Shown piece after piece: positions 44,264 to 53,639 of a stretch of DNA of 64,000 bases; position 1 is the first letter of the stretch, and every line of letters starts with the position of its first letter. The notes below the pieces were generated by a model that ran no database searches, was not told the origin of the DNA, and was given only the letters and a program-made list of their open reading frames with translations. Made by a program: the position numbers and the translations under genes. The stretch comes from CBDDBH01 sp965225625 (GTDB lineage: Bacteria; Pseudomonadota; Gammaproteobacteria; JADZEE01): NCBI GenBank assembly GCA_965225625.1, contig CBDDBH010000027.1, forward strand, positions 158,901 through 222,900, read 5' to 3'.

Positions 44264-45205
44264 ATGACAACGACCTCTAAGGTCTTTTCCAGTATTGATG
44301 ATGTGATGGACACGTTCGCGACGCGTGGCTATCTGGCCGACCGTTTGTTAGCGACGACGGTTTATCTGGCGGTCAATCTGCGCAAACCCATATTCGTGGA
44401 GGGTGAGCCGGGCGTGGGCAAAACCGAACTGGCTAAAGTCCTTGCGGACGTACTCGACGCCGAACTCATCCGCCTGCAATGTTACGAAGGACTCGATACC
44501 AATACCGCTCTTTATGAGTGGAATTACCCACGGCAAATGCTGGAAGTGCGGTTGGAAGAGGCGCGCGGTGTGCCTGGTAAAGAGATCGGCGCGAATATAT
44601 TTTCTGAAGAGTTTCTATTGAAACGACCGCTGCTGCGCGCCATTCAAGCGCAGGACGGCCGCGCGCCAGTGCTGCTCATCGATGAAATCGACCGCTCGGA
44701 TGAGGAATTCGAGGCGTTTCTCTTAGAGGTGCTGTCTGATTTTCAGATCACCATCCCCGAGATTGGTACTATCAAGGCGACTCAGCCGCCCCTGGTTGTG
44801 TTGACGTCGAACCGCACGCGCGAGCTGCACGATGCTTTGAAGCGGCGCTGCGTATACCACTGGATCGACTACCCGGATTTTGCCAAGGAAGTAGATATCA
44901 TCACTACCAAGGTTCCGGGTATCCAGGCGGCGCTGGCCAATCAGGTTTCGGCATTTATGCAACTACTCAGGGATCAGGATCTCTACAAAAAACCTGGGAT
45001 CGCGGAAACCATCGACTGGGGTTGCGCGTTAATGTCGCTCGGTATCGAAGACCTGGATGCGGCCACCATCAGTTCCACAGTCGGCTGCATCCTGAAATAC
45101 AAGAGTGATATCGACAAACTATTTGATCTCGATCTCGAAGGACTACTGAAACAAGTTAAAGAGGCGGCGGAGACCGCTGAACTTGCCGCTGCTGCAAACG
45201 CCTGA
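44264..45205 (+). CDS. MoxR-type AAA+ ATPase (CoxD-like)
   Basis: A 313-residue AAA+ protein. Walker A is VEGEPGVGKTELAK (K53, T54), Walker B is LLIDEIDRSDEE (137-148), and SNRTRELHDALKRRCVYHWID contains the sensor-1 and arginine-finger region. MoxR proteins act with VWA-domain partners to mature metalloenzymes; in CO-dehydrogenase and xanthine-dehydrogenase-type operons the pair is CoxD/CoxE. The VWA partner follows with a 23-bp overlap. The target may be the molybdenum hydroxylase at 32004-35708, but it lies 8.5 kb away. Confidence 0.92.
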   Translation: MTTTSKVFSSIDDVMDTFATRGYLADRLLATTVYLAVNLRKPIFVEGEPGVGKTELAKVLADVLDAELIRLQCYEGLDTNTALYEWNYPRQMLEVRLEEARGVPGKEIGANIFSEEFLLKRPLLRAIQAQDGRAPVLLIDEIDRSDEEFEAFLLEVLSDFQITIPEIGTIKATQPPLVVLTSNRTRELHDALKRRCVYHWIDYPDFAKEVDIITTKVPGIQAALANQVSAFMQLLRDQDLYKKPGIAETIDWGCALMSLGIEDLDAATISSTVGCILKYKSDIDKLFDLDLEGLLKQVKEAAETAELAAAANA

Positions 45206-46433
45206 GACTTTTCAAAATCCTGCTAACTACACTACCGTTCTGACCGTGGATTTCGCCGGACTGCTGACGCGCTACCCGCCCCGCGGGGCTATCCCAGAGC
45301 CGATGCTGCAGCGCGTCGTGCGCTTTGGACGGGCGCTGCATGATGCCGGGATCCTGGCCAATCCAGACAAGCTGATCGATTTGTGTCGCAGCTTTGAATA
45401 CATAGACGTTGCCGAGCGTATGGACTTCTACGCCGCGGCTCGCACGTTGCTGGTATCGCGGCAGCAGGATCTTGAGACCTTCGATAAGTTGTTTTTCGAA
45501 TTCTGGACCATGATCGAGCGCACGCCCAACGACAAAATGTCGGACGAGGCCGAGGAAGGTGAAGACGGTGACGGCAATGCTCTGGAGAAGGAGCAGCAAT
45601 CGCCGCAAATGAGCGACAGCGAGGGCGACGATGAGAGCGGCGAGGAAGAACCCACGCAAACAGGTTACAGCGGACAGGAAATACTCGTTAACAAGAATCT
45701 CGGACAGATGTCCGACAGCGAGATTGAAGCGGCACGCGAAATTCTTGCCGAGTTAATCTCGATTCTCGCCACGGTGCGCAGCCGGCGCACGGTGCGTACC
45801 AACAAAGGCAGCCGGCTCGATTTGCGGCGAATGTTGCGTCAGAACGCTGTCTACGGCCGCGATGGTGTCGAGTTGGTGTATCGCAAGCGCAAAATAAAAA
45901 AAATAAAACTCATGTTGTTGTGCGACGTCAGCGGTTCCATGGAACGCTACTCGACCTTTCTCATCCAGTTCATCTATGCGTTACGCCGCGAGCTGCCGGA
46001 GGTGGAAGTCGGCGTGTTCGCGACGAAGATGACGGTCATTACCCACTTGCTCGATGATCGCGATGTCGTGGCATCGCTGAAGCGCGTGTCGGAAACGGCG
46101 AGTGACTGGGGTGGTGGCACCGATATCGGCGGTTGCCTGAGACAGTTCAATGAACGTTATGCGCGGGAAATGTTGCGCAGTAAGTCGGTCATGGTGATTT
46201 TGAGCGATGGTTGGGATCGCGGCGACGTCGGACAGATGCGTGTTGAATTGGAACATTTGCATCGGCGGGTGCACAAACTGATCTGGCTGAATCCACTGCT
46301 GGGTGCGACCGGTTACGAACCGTTATGCAGGGGGATCCGTACGGCGTTACCGTATATGGACTATTTCCTGCCCGCGCATAACCTGGCCAGTCTCGCGCAA
46401 CTTGCCAAAACGCTGCGCTCGATTTGGCATTAA
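45183..46433 (+). CDS. CoxE-like VWA domain protein
   Basis: A 416-residue protein. The N-terminal helical half (VDFAGLLTRYPPRGAIPEPML ...) leads to a strongly acidic Glu/Asp/Ser-rich linker (around 118-160), then a von Willebrand A domain with the MIDAS motif LLCDVSGSMERYS (about 246-258) and the second element GGGTDIGGCL. This is the CoxE pattern, partner of MoxR/CoxD ATPases in installing active-site metal-sulfur groups of molybdenum hydroxylases. It seems to start at TTG 45183, inside the end of the ATPase gene; a GTG at 45246 is an alternative start. Confidence 0.88.
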   Translation: MPLLQTPETFQNPANYTTVLTVDFAGLLTRYPPRGAIPEPMLQRVVRFGRALHDAGILANPDKLIDLCRSFEYIDVAERMDFYAAARTLLVSRQQDLETFDKLFFEFWTMIERTPNDKMSDEAEEGEDGDGNALEKEQQSPQMSDSEGDDESGEEEPTQTGYSGQEILVNKNLGQMSDSEIEAAREILAELISILATVRSRRTVRTNKGSRLDLRRMLRQNAVYGRDGVELVYRKRKIKKIKLMLLCDVSGSMERYSTFLIQFIYALRRELPEVEVGVFATKMTVITHLLDDRDVVASLKRVSETASDWGGGTDIGGCLRQFNERYAREMLRSKSVMVILSDGWDRGDVGQMRVELEHLHRRVHKLIWLNPLLGATGYEPLCRGIRTALPYMDYFLPAHNLASLAQLAKTLRSIWH

Positions 46434-46468
46434 ATACAGGTCACGGTCCAGGTCGTTAGCCGCACTCC

Positions 46469-47197
46469 CTAGGTTGTCGGCTTGAATTCCGCGGTCTGAC
46501 CTTCTCGGGCCGCTTCCGCCTCGAAATCCACGCTGTTGTCGTTTGCGCGAAAATAAGCGGGGTAGGTTTCGGCGAACGCCTGTTTAATTTCTTCGAACGG
46601 CAAGTCGTTACGGACACCACGCTCGCGTACATACTCCATGTGTTTGCGGCCTTTCGCGTCAAACGGATGAAACAGAGAATCTGCTTTGCCGTCGAACTCC
46701 AGTGGGCGAATGTGAAATTTCTCGCACAAGGTCTGATTGAATACGGGTGTCGCCTTTACCCAATTTCCATCAAGAAATACCTCGACGTAGCCGTGGTAAA
46801 TAAAAACATTTGTTTGCATGAGCTCGAGAAGACGCTCGGTGGCGATATGGTTGAGTACATCGGCATAACCCACGCGTGCCGGTATGCCGACTTTACGACA
46901 GACGGTGGTGTAAACCGCGCCTTTTTGCACGCAGAAACCACTGCCTTGTTCAATAACGTGGCTGGCTTTGTAGGTATCGGCTTCCAGGCTGATGGCGTAG
47001 GGGTCGTAACGCAGTTCATCGCGCACGGCGTAAAACAACTTAATCGCCTTAGCGGTATGGCCGCTCGCACCATCGCTATGTTCGGCGACGAAGTCGTTAA
47101 CGATAGGGTGGTCATAATCAAAGTAGTGGCTTGAGCTCAGAAAGTCAGCCGGATCGGCGCTGAGCTCTTGAGGGGTGTCCGATATCGAATCGTTCAT
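46469..47197 (-). CDS. Transglutaminase-like cysteine protease family protein
   Basis: A 242-residue protein with a transglutaminase-like core. The nucleophile is C89 in EQGSGFCVQKG, the catalytic histidine is H135 in FIYHGYVEVFLDGNW, and the strand after it reads WVKATPVFN. The usual Asp at that last position is not obvious, as in a subgroup with the ATPxF(D/N) pattern. Function is unknown; peptidase, amidase or isopeptide activities are possible. The upstream in-frame extension to 47401 runs into the promoter of the divergent hydrolase and was not used; ATG 47197 gives a natural N-terminus. It converges with the CoxE-like gene. Confidence 0.8.
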   Translation of the reverse strand: MNDSISDTPQELSADPADFLSSSHYFDYDHPIVNDFVAEHSDGASGHTAKAIKLFYAVRDELRYDPYAISLEADTYKASHVIEQGSGFCVQKGAVYTTVCRKVGIPARVGYADVLNHIATERLLELMQTNVFIYHGYVEVFLDGNWVKATPVFNQTLCEKFHIRPLEFDGKADSLFHPFDAKGRKHMEYVRERGVRNDLPFEEIKQAFAETYPAYFRANDNSVDFEAEAAREGQTAEFKPTT

Positions 47198-47321
47198 GGC
47201 GTGTTCGCTGGTCGTCCGGTTTATTGCCAGTATAGAGGATAGCCGCAATTGACCAATAATGAGGTAGTATTCTGGCGAACCGCCGGTGGCACGGCACTGT
47301 GAAACGCAGGAGGAACTAACA

Positions 47322-47933
47322 ATGGCAAAACTGGAACGACAACCCACGGGTATGGGCAGCAAACCGGCGCTGCTGCTGGTCGACGCGATCAACGCATTCA
47401 CCGATCCAGCGTGTGACTTGGGATCGGCGGTGGACGCGGAAATCGCCGTGATTCAAAGGCTGCTTGAACGATTTCGCGAACTGGGATTACCGGTCTATTT
47501 CACCACCCAGGCGTACGACGACGACACCACCAGCAGTGTGTGGCGGGAGAAATTGCCGGCGTGTAAGTTACTGCAAGCCGGTACCGCGCTGGTCGATGTC
47601 GATCCGCGCCTTGAGCGTCGCGACAACGAACCTATCGTCCTCAAATACGTGCCGAGCGGCTTTTTCGAAACCGGCTTGAAAGAGCGGCTTTTGGCGGAAG
47701 GCGTGGATACGGTGTTTGTAGTCGGCTTTACCACCAGCGGCTGTGTACGCGCCTCAGCAGTAGACGCGGTGTCGAGTAACTTCCGCACCATTGTCGTGCC
47801 GGAAGGCTGCGGCGATCGCGATGCCGATGCGCACAAGGCCAATCTTTACGATCTTGATGCCAAGTATGCGGACTTGATTTCAGTGGATGATTCGCTGGTG
47901 TTGCTCGGGCAGTTACAGGCGCTGGCGAGTTGA
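47322..47933 (+). CDS. Isochorismatase-like cysteine hydrolase (N-carbamoylsarcosine amidase-like)
   Basis: A 203-residue member. D25 lies in LLLVDAINAFTD, the lysine in VLKYVPSGFFET and the nucleophile cysteine in TTSGCVRASAVDAVS, giving the complete catalytic triad. The VGFTTSGCVRASAVDA segment and FTDP start resemble N-carbamoylsarcosine amidohydrolase and maleamate amidohydrolase relatives. The ATG 47322 follows an AGGAGG site. The hydrolase precedes an HpaB-type hydroxylase by about 30 bp, a combination seen in pathways for N-heteroaromatic compounds, although no further pathway gene confirms this. Confidence 0.87.
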   Translation: MAKLERQPTGMGSKPALLLVDAINAFTDPACDLGSAVDAEIAVIQRLLERFRELGLPVYFTTQAYDDDTTSSVWREKLPACKLLQAGTALVDVDPRLERRDNEPIVLKYVPSGFFETGLKERLLAEGVDTVFVVGFTTSGCVRASAVDAVSSNFRTIVVPEGCGDRDADAHKANLYDLDAKYADLISVDDSLVLLGQLQALAS

Positions 47934-47963
47934 TCGTCAAAAATACGCGTTAGTTCTAGTCCG

Positions 47964-49526
47964 TTGACGGTGCCTGCCTGCAGCAAGCAGCCATTATGTG
48001 GCTGTCAAACGTTTTGCCGTGCTGACAGAAACGGTACCGGCCTGCGTAGTGGCGTCCAGTATACGAGCGACATCGCCGCTGACGGACGCCAGGTTTTCAT
48101 TGACGGCGAATTAGTCGAGGACGTAACAACCCACCCGGCATTTTCTGCTGCCGTTCAAACCGTAGCCCAGCTCTACGACATCGCACACGCGCCCGAGAAC
48201 CGGGATCTGATGACCTACGCGTCACCTACTACCGGTGACCCGGTAAATCGGATCTGGCAGTTGCCACGCTCGCAGTCCGATCTCGCGGCACGGCGACACG
48301 CCATTCAACGTTGGTCGGATGCAACGCTCGGTTTCATGGGACGCACACCCGACCATGTCGCGGGCTTTTACGTGGGTTTCGTCGCCGGTGCCGAGGTATT
48401 TGCACGCGCTGACCAGCGGTACGCGGAGAACTTAATCAGGTTCTACGAGTATCTGCGCGATCACGATCTGTACGTCACCTACACCATCGTGCCGCCGCAG
48501 ATTGATCGCTCCAAACCAGCGCATCAGCAGGACCCGCCGGATCTGTATGCCGGTTCGGTCGAGGAACGCGCCGATGGCATCGTTGTTCGCGGCGCGCAAA
48601 TGCTGGGTACGGGGGCTGCCCTGTCGGACTTCGTACATCTGAGCACTATTCATCCGATGCGCCCGGGCGATGAGAACCACGCCATCTCGGTCGCGATCCC
48701 GTGCAATGCGCCGGGCGTTAAAATCTACTCACGACGCTCCTACGCACAGGCCGCGACCAGTACCTTCGATTATCCGTTGGCAGCGCGTTTTGACGAAACA
48801 GATTCCCTGCTTGTTTACGACGATGTGTTCGTGCCCTGGGAGCGTGTGTTTGTCTACAAAGACATCGCGTTGTGCCGTGCGCAATGGTTTGAGACCCCAG
48901 CACACGTGATGGGCAACAACCAGGCGCAGATCCGTTTTTCCAGCAAGCTCAAATTCATGGTCGGTTTAATGATGCGTATTGCCGAGATGAACGGCATCGC
49001 TTCTCTGCCGCCGGTCCAGGGGCAGATTGCCAAGCTTGCGACCTATGCGGCTACGCAGGAGGGATTACTCTATGCGCAGGAAGCCAGAGCGAGCGCCAAC
49101 GAGGCGGGCTACTTTGTCCCAGCCGCGCAAGAGCATTACGCAAACATGAACCTGCAGTCGGAGATCTATCCCAAGATGCTCGACATCATGCGCGAGCTAT
49201 GCGGCGGTGGTCTTATCCAACTGCCGTCCTCGGTAGAGGATTTCAAAAACCCCGAGATCGCGGCTGATATCGAACGTTACATCCAGTCGCCCCAGTATTC
49301 CGCACAAGAACGCGTCAAGCTGTTGAAGCTCGCATGGGACACCATCGGCTCAGAATTTGCAGGACGCCATCAGCAATATGAGAAGTTTTATGCAGGGGCG
49401 CCGTTTATTGTTAAAACGCATATGTTCCGGAATTACGATTTCGCCGCGGCGACCCGGCTGGTGGATGAGGCGTTGGCGGGGTATGACATTGATGGTCGGA
49501 TGAGGGGTAATCAACACAGCGCTTAG
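47964..49526 (+). CDS. 4-hydroxyphenylacetate 3-hydroxylase family (HpaB-like) oxygenase
   Basis: About 520 residues from TTG 47964, or 518 from GTG 47970. It is an FADH2-dependent oxygenase of the HpaB/HpaH superfamily. Homology-like sequence begins around residue 24 (GTGLRSGVQYTSDI), followed by DVTTHPAF, RSQSDLAARRHA, DRSKPAHQQ, FVHLSTIHPM and the C-terminal LPSSVEDF. The reaction is hydroxylation of a phenol or related ring with reduced flavin from a partner (HpaC), which is not visible here. The N-terminal 23 residues are Cys-rich and untypical. A natural start MLTET exists one frame away at 48019, so a small indel in the start region is possible. Confidence 0.82.
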   Translation: MTVPACSKQPLCGCQTFCRADRNGTGLRSGVQYTSDIAADGRQVFIDGELVEDVTTHPAFSAAVQTVAQLYDIAHAPENRDLMTYASPTTGDPVNRIWQLPRSQSDLAARRHAIQRWSDATLGFMGRTPDHVAGFYVGFVAGAEVFARADQRYAENLIRFYEYLRDHDLYVTYTIVPPQIDRSKPAHQQDPPDLYAGSVEERADGIVVRGAQMLGTGAALSDFVHLSTIHPMRPGDENHAISVAIPCNAPGVKIYSRRSYAQAATSTFDYPLAARFDETDSLLVYDDVFVPWERVFVYKDIALCRAQWFETPAHVMGNNQAQIRFSSKLKFMVGLMMRIAEMNGIASLPPVQGQIAKLATYAATQEGLLYAQEARASANEAGYFVPAAQEHYANMNLQSEIYPKMLDIMRELCGGGLIQLPSSVEDFKNPEIAADIERYIQSPQYSAQERVKLLKLAWDTIGSEFAGRHQQYEKFYAGAPFIVKTHMFRNYDFAAATRLVDEALAGYDIDGRMRGNQHSA

Positions 49527-49536
49527 GAGATTCCAA

Positions 49537-50460
49537 ATGCGTATGGCCGTACCCGATTTAATTTCCAACTCCTACTTCCCAGCAATCGCCGCCGTGGAAC
49601 TCGGTTTCGCCAAGGAAGAAGGCCTGGACGTTGACTATGAATTGATATTTCCAGTCACCAAAACCCTCGAAGCGCTACGCGAAGGGGAACTCGATTTTGT
49701 TGCCGGATCCGCACATTCCACGCTCACCGCGTTTGCCGATTGGCAGGGAGCCAAGCTGGTCGGCGCGCTTGCGCAGGGGATGTATTGGATCCTGGTTTTG
49801 CGGGCCGACTTGAATGTGGCGCGCGGCGACATCGACGCGGTAAAGGGACTGAGTATTGGCGCCGCGCCGGGCGTCGATCTGGGCTTACGTGGTTTGCTGA
49901 CCGCGGCGGGGATCGACATCGAGCGTGACGAGGTCAAAATAGCGCCGGTACCCGGTGCGACAGAACAAGGTGTTTCATTCGGCGTTACCGCTGCCAAGGC
50001 ATTGGAGGCGGGTAAAATAGACGGCTTCTGGGCGAATGCCATGGGAGCTGAGGTTGCGGTTCAGCGCGGCGTCGGCACAGCGGTGCTCGATGTGCGCCGT
50101 GGAGATGGACCGCCTGATGCCTGGTACTACACCTTCCCGGCGCTGATCACCAGCGACGCCGTCATCGAGCGTGACGGGGATGCCGTTGCGGCAATGTTGC
50201 GTGCCATCGTTAAGACGCAGCAGGCCCTGCGGGAAGCCCCTGAGCGTGCAACCGAAGTCGGCGAGCGTTTGTTTCCGCCAGCAGAGGCCGCGCTCATTGC
50301 GACTTTGATCGAACGCGATTTGCCGTACTACGACGCGGCCATATCCGAAGAGGTCGTCACTCGTATGAATGCCTTTGCGCAAAGCATCAATTTGCTGACG
50401 AAAACACCGCCGTTTGAACAGATTGTCGCAACGCAATTTCGCGACTTGTGGTCGGCTTAA
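49537..50460 (+). CDS. NMT1/SsuA-type substrate-binding protein, apparently without signal peptide
   Basis: A 307-residue two-lobe binding protein: MAVPDLISNSYFPAIAAVELGF, LEALREGELDFVAGSAH and GLSIGAAPGVDLGLRGLL are the typical ABC nitrate/sulfonate/thiamine-precursor-binding signatures. No signal peptide or lipobox is present, and no ABC permease or ATPase is nearby. It might therefore be a cytoplasmic ligand-binding or enzyme-like protein, as in THI5-type proteins, rather than a transporter part. An AGGAG site overlaps the stop of the upstream HpaB-like gene 10 bp away, indicating one operon with it. Confidence 0.8.
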   Translation: MRMAVPDLISNSYFPAIAAVELGFAKEEGLDVDYELIFPVTKTLEALREGELDFVAGSAHSTLTAFADWQGAKLVGALAQGMYWILVLRADLNVARGDIDAVKGLSIGAAPGVDLGLRGLLTAAGIDIERDEVKIAPVPGATEQGVSFGVTAAKALEAGKIDGFWANAMGAEVAVQRGVGTAVLDVRRGDGPPDAWYYTFPALITSDAVIERDGDAVAAMLRAIVKTQQALREAPERATEVGERLFPPAEAALIATLIERDLPYYDAAISEEVVTRMNAFAQSINLLTKTPPFEQIVATQFRDLWSA

Positions 50461-50504
50461 CCCGGGAGTAGTGTTAAGACAATTCACACCGCACGGAATC
50501 AATT

Positions 50505-51935
50505 ATGACAAAGCGCAAAGCCACACTTAAAAAACAACAATTCAGCCGACGTGACTTCATGAAGGTTGCCGGCGCGACATCGCTCACGGCCGCGACAGCG
50601 GCGTCACTGCACGGGGCTGACGCAGCGTCAGCCGAACACGATTCCGAGTATGGCGCGATTGTCATCGGTGGCGGTTTTGCCGGCGTTACCGCAGCGCGCG
50701 ATCTGCAGAAATCAGGTGTGAAGACACTGCTTATCGAAGCACGCAATCGTCTGGGTGGCCGCACGTTCACCAGTAAATTCGCTGGACATAAAACTGACCT
50801 TGGTGGCACTTGGGTTGGCTGGCTGCAGCCGCACGTTTGGGCGGAGATTAATCGTTACGGTTTAGAGATGGAGCAGACCCCTGGTGGGGCGCCGGAACGG
50901 ATGTCGTGGATGACGGGGGGCAAGGTAAAGCACGCCGCGGCCGCCGATGCCTGGGACATGCTCGACGACGGCTTTCAGAAAATGTGCAAAGTCCCCAACG
51001 AGTGCTTTCCCGAACCGTTTGCGCCGCTCACTACCAGCGAGTGGAAAAAATACGACCACATGAGCCAGAGCGATCGCGCGAAAGAATTGAATCTGCCGCG
51101 CGAGCAGCAGGATATTTTGGATCCTCTGCTGTCGACCAATTGTCACAACTACACCGGCGAGGGCGGTATGGTCGATCTGCTGCGCTGGAATGCGCTAGGT
51201 GGTTGGGACACGACCCGACTATTCGATAATCTTTCACGTTATACCTTCAAGGACGGCACCAAAGCGTTGATCGATGCGATGGTCGAAGACGCTAAGCCCG
51301 ACATGATGCTGTCTACGCCGATCTATCGGGTCGAACAAAAAGGCGAGCGCGTGCATGTGACCACCGAGGAAGACCAGGTCTTCACCGCACGGGCCGTGAT
51401 CGTGACGGTGCCGATGAATGTACTTGATGACGTCGAATTCGAGCCGCCGCTGATGCCCCAGAAAGTGGCGGCCGCGAAGGAACGTCATTCCGGCAGCGGC
51501 CACAAAATCTTTGCTCACTGCGCGAATGAAATAGACCCGTATTTCCTTGCGATGGCAGCCAACCCTCATCCGATGTCGCTATTGTTCGGCTATCACGCCG
51601 GGCCCGGCGAGATCACCATGTGCACCTTCGGTCCGCCAAACAGCATCGATACCACCAACGATGCCGATGTACAGGCGCGCGTGCGGGACTTCTTTCCGGA
51701 TGCGAATGTGACCGCGGTCGTCAGCTATGACTGGACGCTGGACCCCTATTCAAAGGGAACGTGGTGCTGGTACCGGCCTAATCAGTTCACAAAATATTTC
51801 ACCGCCCTGCAGCAACAGGAAGGACTCGTGTGGTTTGCCAGCGCTGACAGCGCCAACGGTTGGCGGGGTTTTATCGACGGTGCGATCGAGCGGGGCTCGC
51901 GCACCGCGCATGAGGTGACGGATTTTCTGAGTTAG
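50505..51935 (+). CDS. Tat-exported FAD-dependent amine oxidase/NAD(P)-binding monooxygenase-like flavoprotein
   Basis: A 476-residue protein with a Tat signal: FSRRDFMKVAGATSLTAATAA, twin arginines at 15-16, and cleavage likely after the Ala-rich segment near 40-42. The FAD-binding GxGxxG (IVIGGGFAGVTAARDL), the LIEARNRLGGRTF segment and the LGGTWVGW loop are typical of flavin monoamine oxidases. Its C-terminal FAD-contact motif (WFASADSANGWRGFIDGAIERG) is recognisable. Folding and cofactor insertion would occur in the cytoplasm before export. It is the last gene of the series hydrolase-HpaB-binding protein-oxidase and is followed by repeat copy 3. Confidence 0.87.
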   Translation: MTKRKATLKKQQFSRRDFMKVAGATSLTAATAASLHGADAASAEHDSEYGAIVIGGGFAGVTAARDLQKSGVKTLLIEARNRLGGRTFTSKFAGHKTDLGGTWVGWLQPHVWAEINRYGLEMEQTPGGAPERMSWMTGGKVKHAAAADAWDMLDDGFQKMCKVPNECFPEPFAPLTTSEWKKYDHMSQSDRAKELNLPREQQDILDPLLSTNCHNYTGEGGMVDLLRWNALGGWDTTRLFDNLSRYTFKDGTKALIDAMVEDAKPDMMLSTPIYRVEQKGERVHVTTEEDQVFTARAVIVTVPMNVLDDVEFEPPLMPQKVAAAKERHSGSGHKIFAHCANEIDPYFLAMAANPHPMSLLFGYHAGPGEITMCTFGPPNSIDTTNDADVQARVRDFFPDANVTAVVSYDWTLDPYSKGTWCWYRPNQFTKYFTALQQQEGLVWFASADSANGWRGFIDGAIERGSRTAHEVTDFLS

Positions 51936-51948
51936 TTGGCCTCTATTA

Positions 51949-51988
51949 CCCCTCACCCGATCGCCATCCATGGCGGTCGGGTGAGGGG
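51949..51988. repeat. REP-like palindrome, copy 3
   Basis: Arms of 18 bp (CCCCTCACCCGATCGCCA, loop TCCA, then the complement with one G-T pair) between the convergent amine oxidase and cofactor-biosynthesis genes. The core matches copies at 4192 and 38078. It may serve as a bidirectional terminator here. Confidence 0.75.
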
Positions 51989-52001
51989 TAGATATTTTCA
52001 T

Positions 52002-53639
52002 CTACCCCTTTACCCTCAATGCCTCCGGCACATCGACATCGCGGAGCACGCCCGGATTGGGTGTCTCCACTTCGGTGACTTGCTCTGCGTGTGCTTGCAG
52101 TAAACCGCGTGCGCCGGTGTCGCCACTGACGGTGGCAATGCTTTCGAAAAAACTGCGCGACCAAAGCACCGGGTTGCCGCGCTGACTGTTGTGGGTCGCG
52201 GCACAGATGACCCGTTCGTCCTCGGGACTGAATGCTGCAATCAATCGGTTTATATCATCGCTTTTTATCCAGGGCATATCGCCCAGGCACACCACCACGC
52301 CGTCTACGTCCGCGCCGAGCGCCGCGATCCCGGCCCCCAGTGATGTGCTGAGACCCTCAGCATAATTTGGATTTTCGACGAAGTTCACGTCGAAACGGCT
52401 CAGCAGGTTGCGTACCCGTTCTGCTTCATGGCCGAGCACCACGCTGACCGACTCGACCTGTGAACCGACAACCTGGGCGAGAACGCGGACAACCATGGCG
52501 TCGCCGTCAACGGATTCGAGCAGTTTATTGCGCGCGCCCATGCGGGTGGATTGGCCGGCTGCCAGTACTAACGCGGCAACCCGCGGCGCGCGTGGTATAG
52601 GCACTGCTGCGCTCACATTATCCGTTATTGCCTTCAGCGAAGTGCTGTGCACCGTACCGGTCCGTCCTTTGATCAAACCGCCCGCGCCCATGCGCATAAT
52701 GTCCTCGCGATTCACGGGGATACCTGCGGTCAGGCGTTCCAGCACCCAGTCGCAGCCGTTCAATGCGGGTGAGCGTGCACAGCCCGGCAGGCAGACAATG
52801 GGTCGTCGTGAGTCCAGCTCTCCCAGTAGCAGCAGGTTGCCCGGTTCCACCGGCATACCCATGTGCAGTACGCGCCCGCCGGCACGCTCCAATCCAGCCG
52901 GGACGACATCGCGGCGGTCCGCGGTAGCGGAGGCGCCGACTACCAGAAACAGATCGCAACCGTCAGCATCCAGATCAGTGAGTGCCGCGGCAATGGCGCT
53001 TTCCTCGTGTGCGCAGCGTCGCTCTACCACCAGCTCGCTGCCTAATCGCTGCAGCCGCGCCGCAACAACATTGCGGGTTTTGTCGAGGACGCTGGGGCGC
53101 ATTCCAGGCAGTTCCGTTTGCACCAGAGCGACTTTATGGGGTTGGAATTCGGCAACCTGCAGCAACGTATCCACTTCGGTCGCAATCGCCTCCACATTGG
53201 CGACGATGGACTCGGCGACGCCGTAGGGAATGATTTTTATGGTGGCAATTAACTGGCGCTGCTCAACAACGGCGAAGGCCGGAAGCGTCGCCACCGTAAT
53301 TGCTTCATCGACCAGATTAAGCCGGTCGAGGTGGTCGGTATCCACGCGTAACACACCGTTGACCGTCGCGTAGAGATTGCACCGGCCCGTAAACGGTGCG
53401 TTGACGCGCACGTTGGTACCCTGGGCCGCATTCGCAATGCGCTGTGCGGCTTCGTCTTCGCCGAGTTCGCCGGCTTCCAGTTGAGCGCCGACCACTGAGT
53501 TACGGCCGGCTTTTTGCAGAGCGTCGATATCCTCCGCAGACAGTCGCCGGCCTTTCTTAAAACGAAGCTTACCGGCACGAATGGAATGCGCGAGTATCAC
53601 CCCGCTCGCGTGTTCAAGCGCCATGCTGCCGAACTTCAT
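52002..53639 (-). CDS. MoeA-like/MobA-like (MocA-type) molybdenum cofactor protein with NTP transferase domain
   Basis: A 545-residue two-part protein. The first about 330 residues form a molybdopterin-binding MoeA/MogA-like region (VVGASATADRRD, VEPGNLLLLGEL, MGAGGLIKGR). The C-terminal part is a nucleotidyltransferase: LVLAAGQSTRMGARNKLL, then VCLGDMPWI and NPVLWSRSFF. This composition matches proteins that add CMP to the molybdopterin cofactor (MCD form) used by xanthine-dehydrogenase-family enzymes. It overlaps the XdhC C-half gene by one base. It could serve the enzyme at 32-36 kb; the direct target is not proven. Confidence 0.87.
   Translation of the reverse strand: MKFGSMALEHASGVILAHSIRAGKLRFKKGRRLSAEDIDALQKAGRNSVVGAQLEAGELGEDEAAQRIANAAQGTNVRVNAPFTGRCNLYATVNGVLRVDTDHLDRLNLVDEAITVATLPAFAVVEQRQLIATIKIIPYGVAESIVANVEAIATEVDTLLQVAEFQPHKVALVQTELPGMRPSVLDKTRNVVAARLQRLGSELVVERRCAHEESAIAAALTDLDADGCDLFLVVGASATADRRDVVPAGLERAGGRVLHMGMPVEPGNLLLLGELDSRRPIVCLPGCARSPALNGCDWVLERLTAGIPVNREDIMRMGAGGLIKGRTGTVHSTSLKAITDNVSAAVPIPRAPRVAALVLAAGQSTRMGARNKLLESVDGDAMVVRVLAQVVGSQVESVSVVLGHEAERVRNLLSRFDVNFVENPNYAEGLSTSLGAGIAALGADVDGVVVCLGDMPWIKSDDINRLIAAFSPEDERVICAATHNSQRGNPVLWSRSFFESIATVSGDTGARGLLQAHAEQVTEVETPNPGVLRDVDVPEALRVKG

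Noticed and set aside
49537..50460. Complete ABC importer for nitrate/sulfonate/thiamine precursor
   Set aside because: No permease or ATPase gene nearby and no signal peptide on the binding protein.
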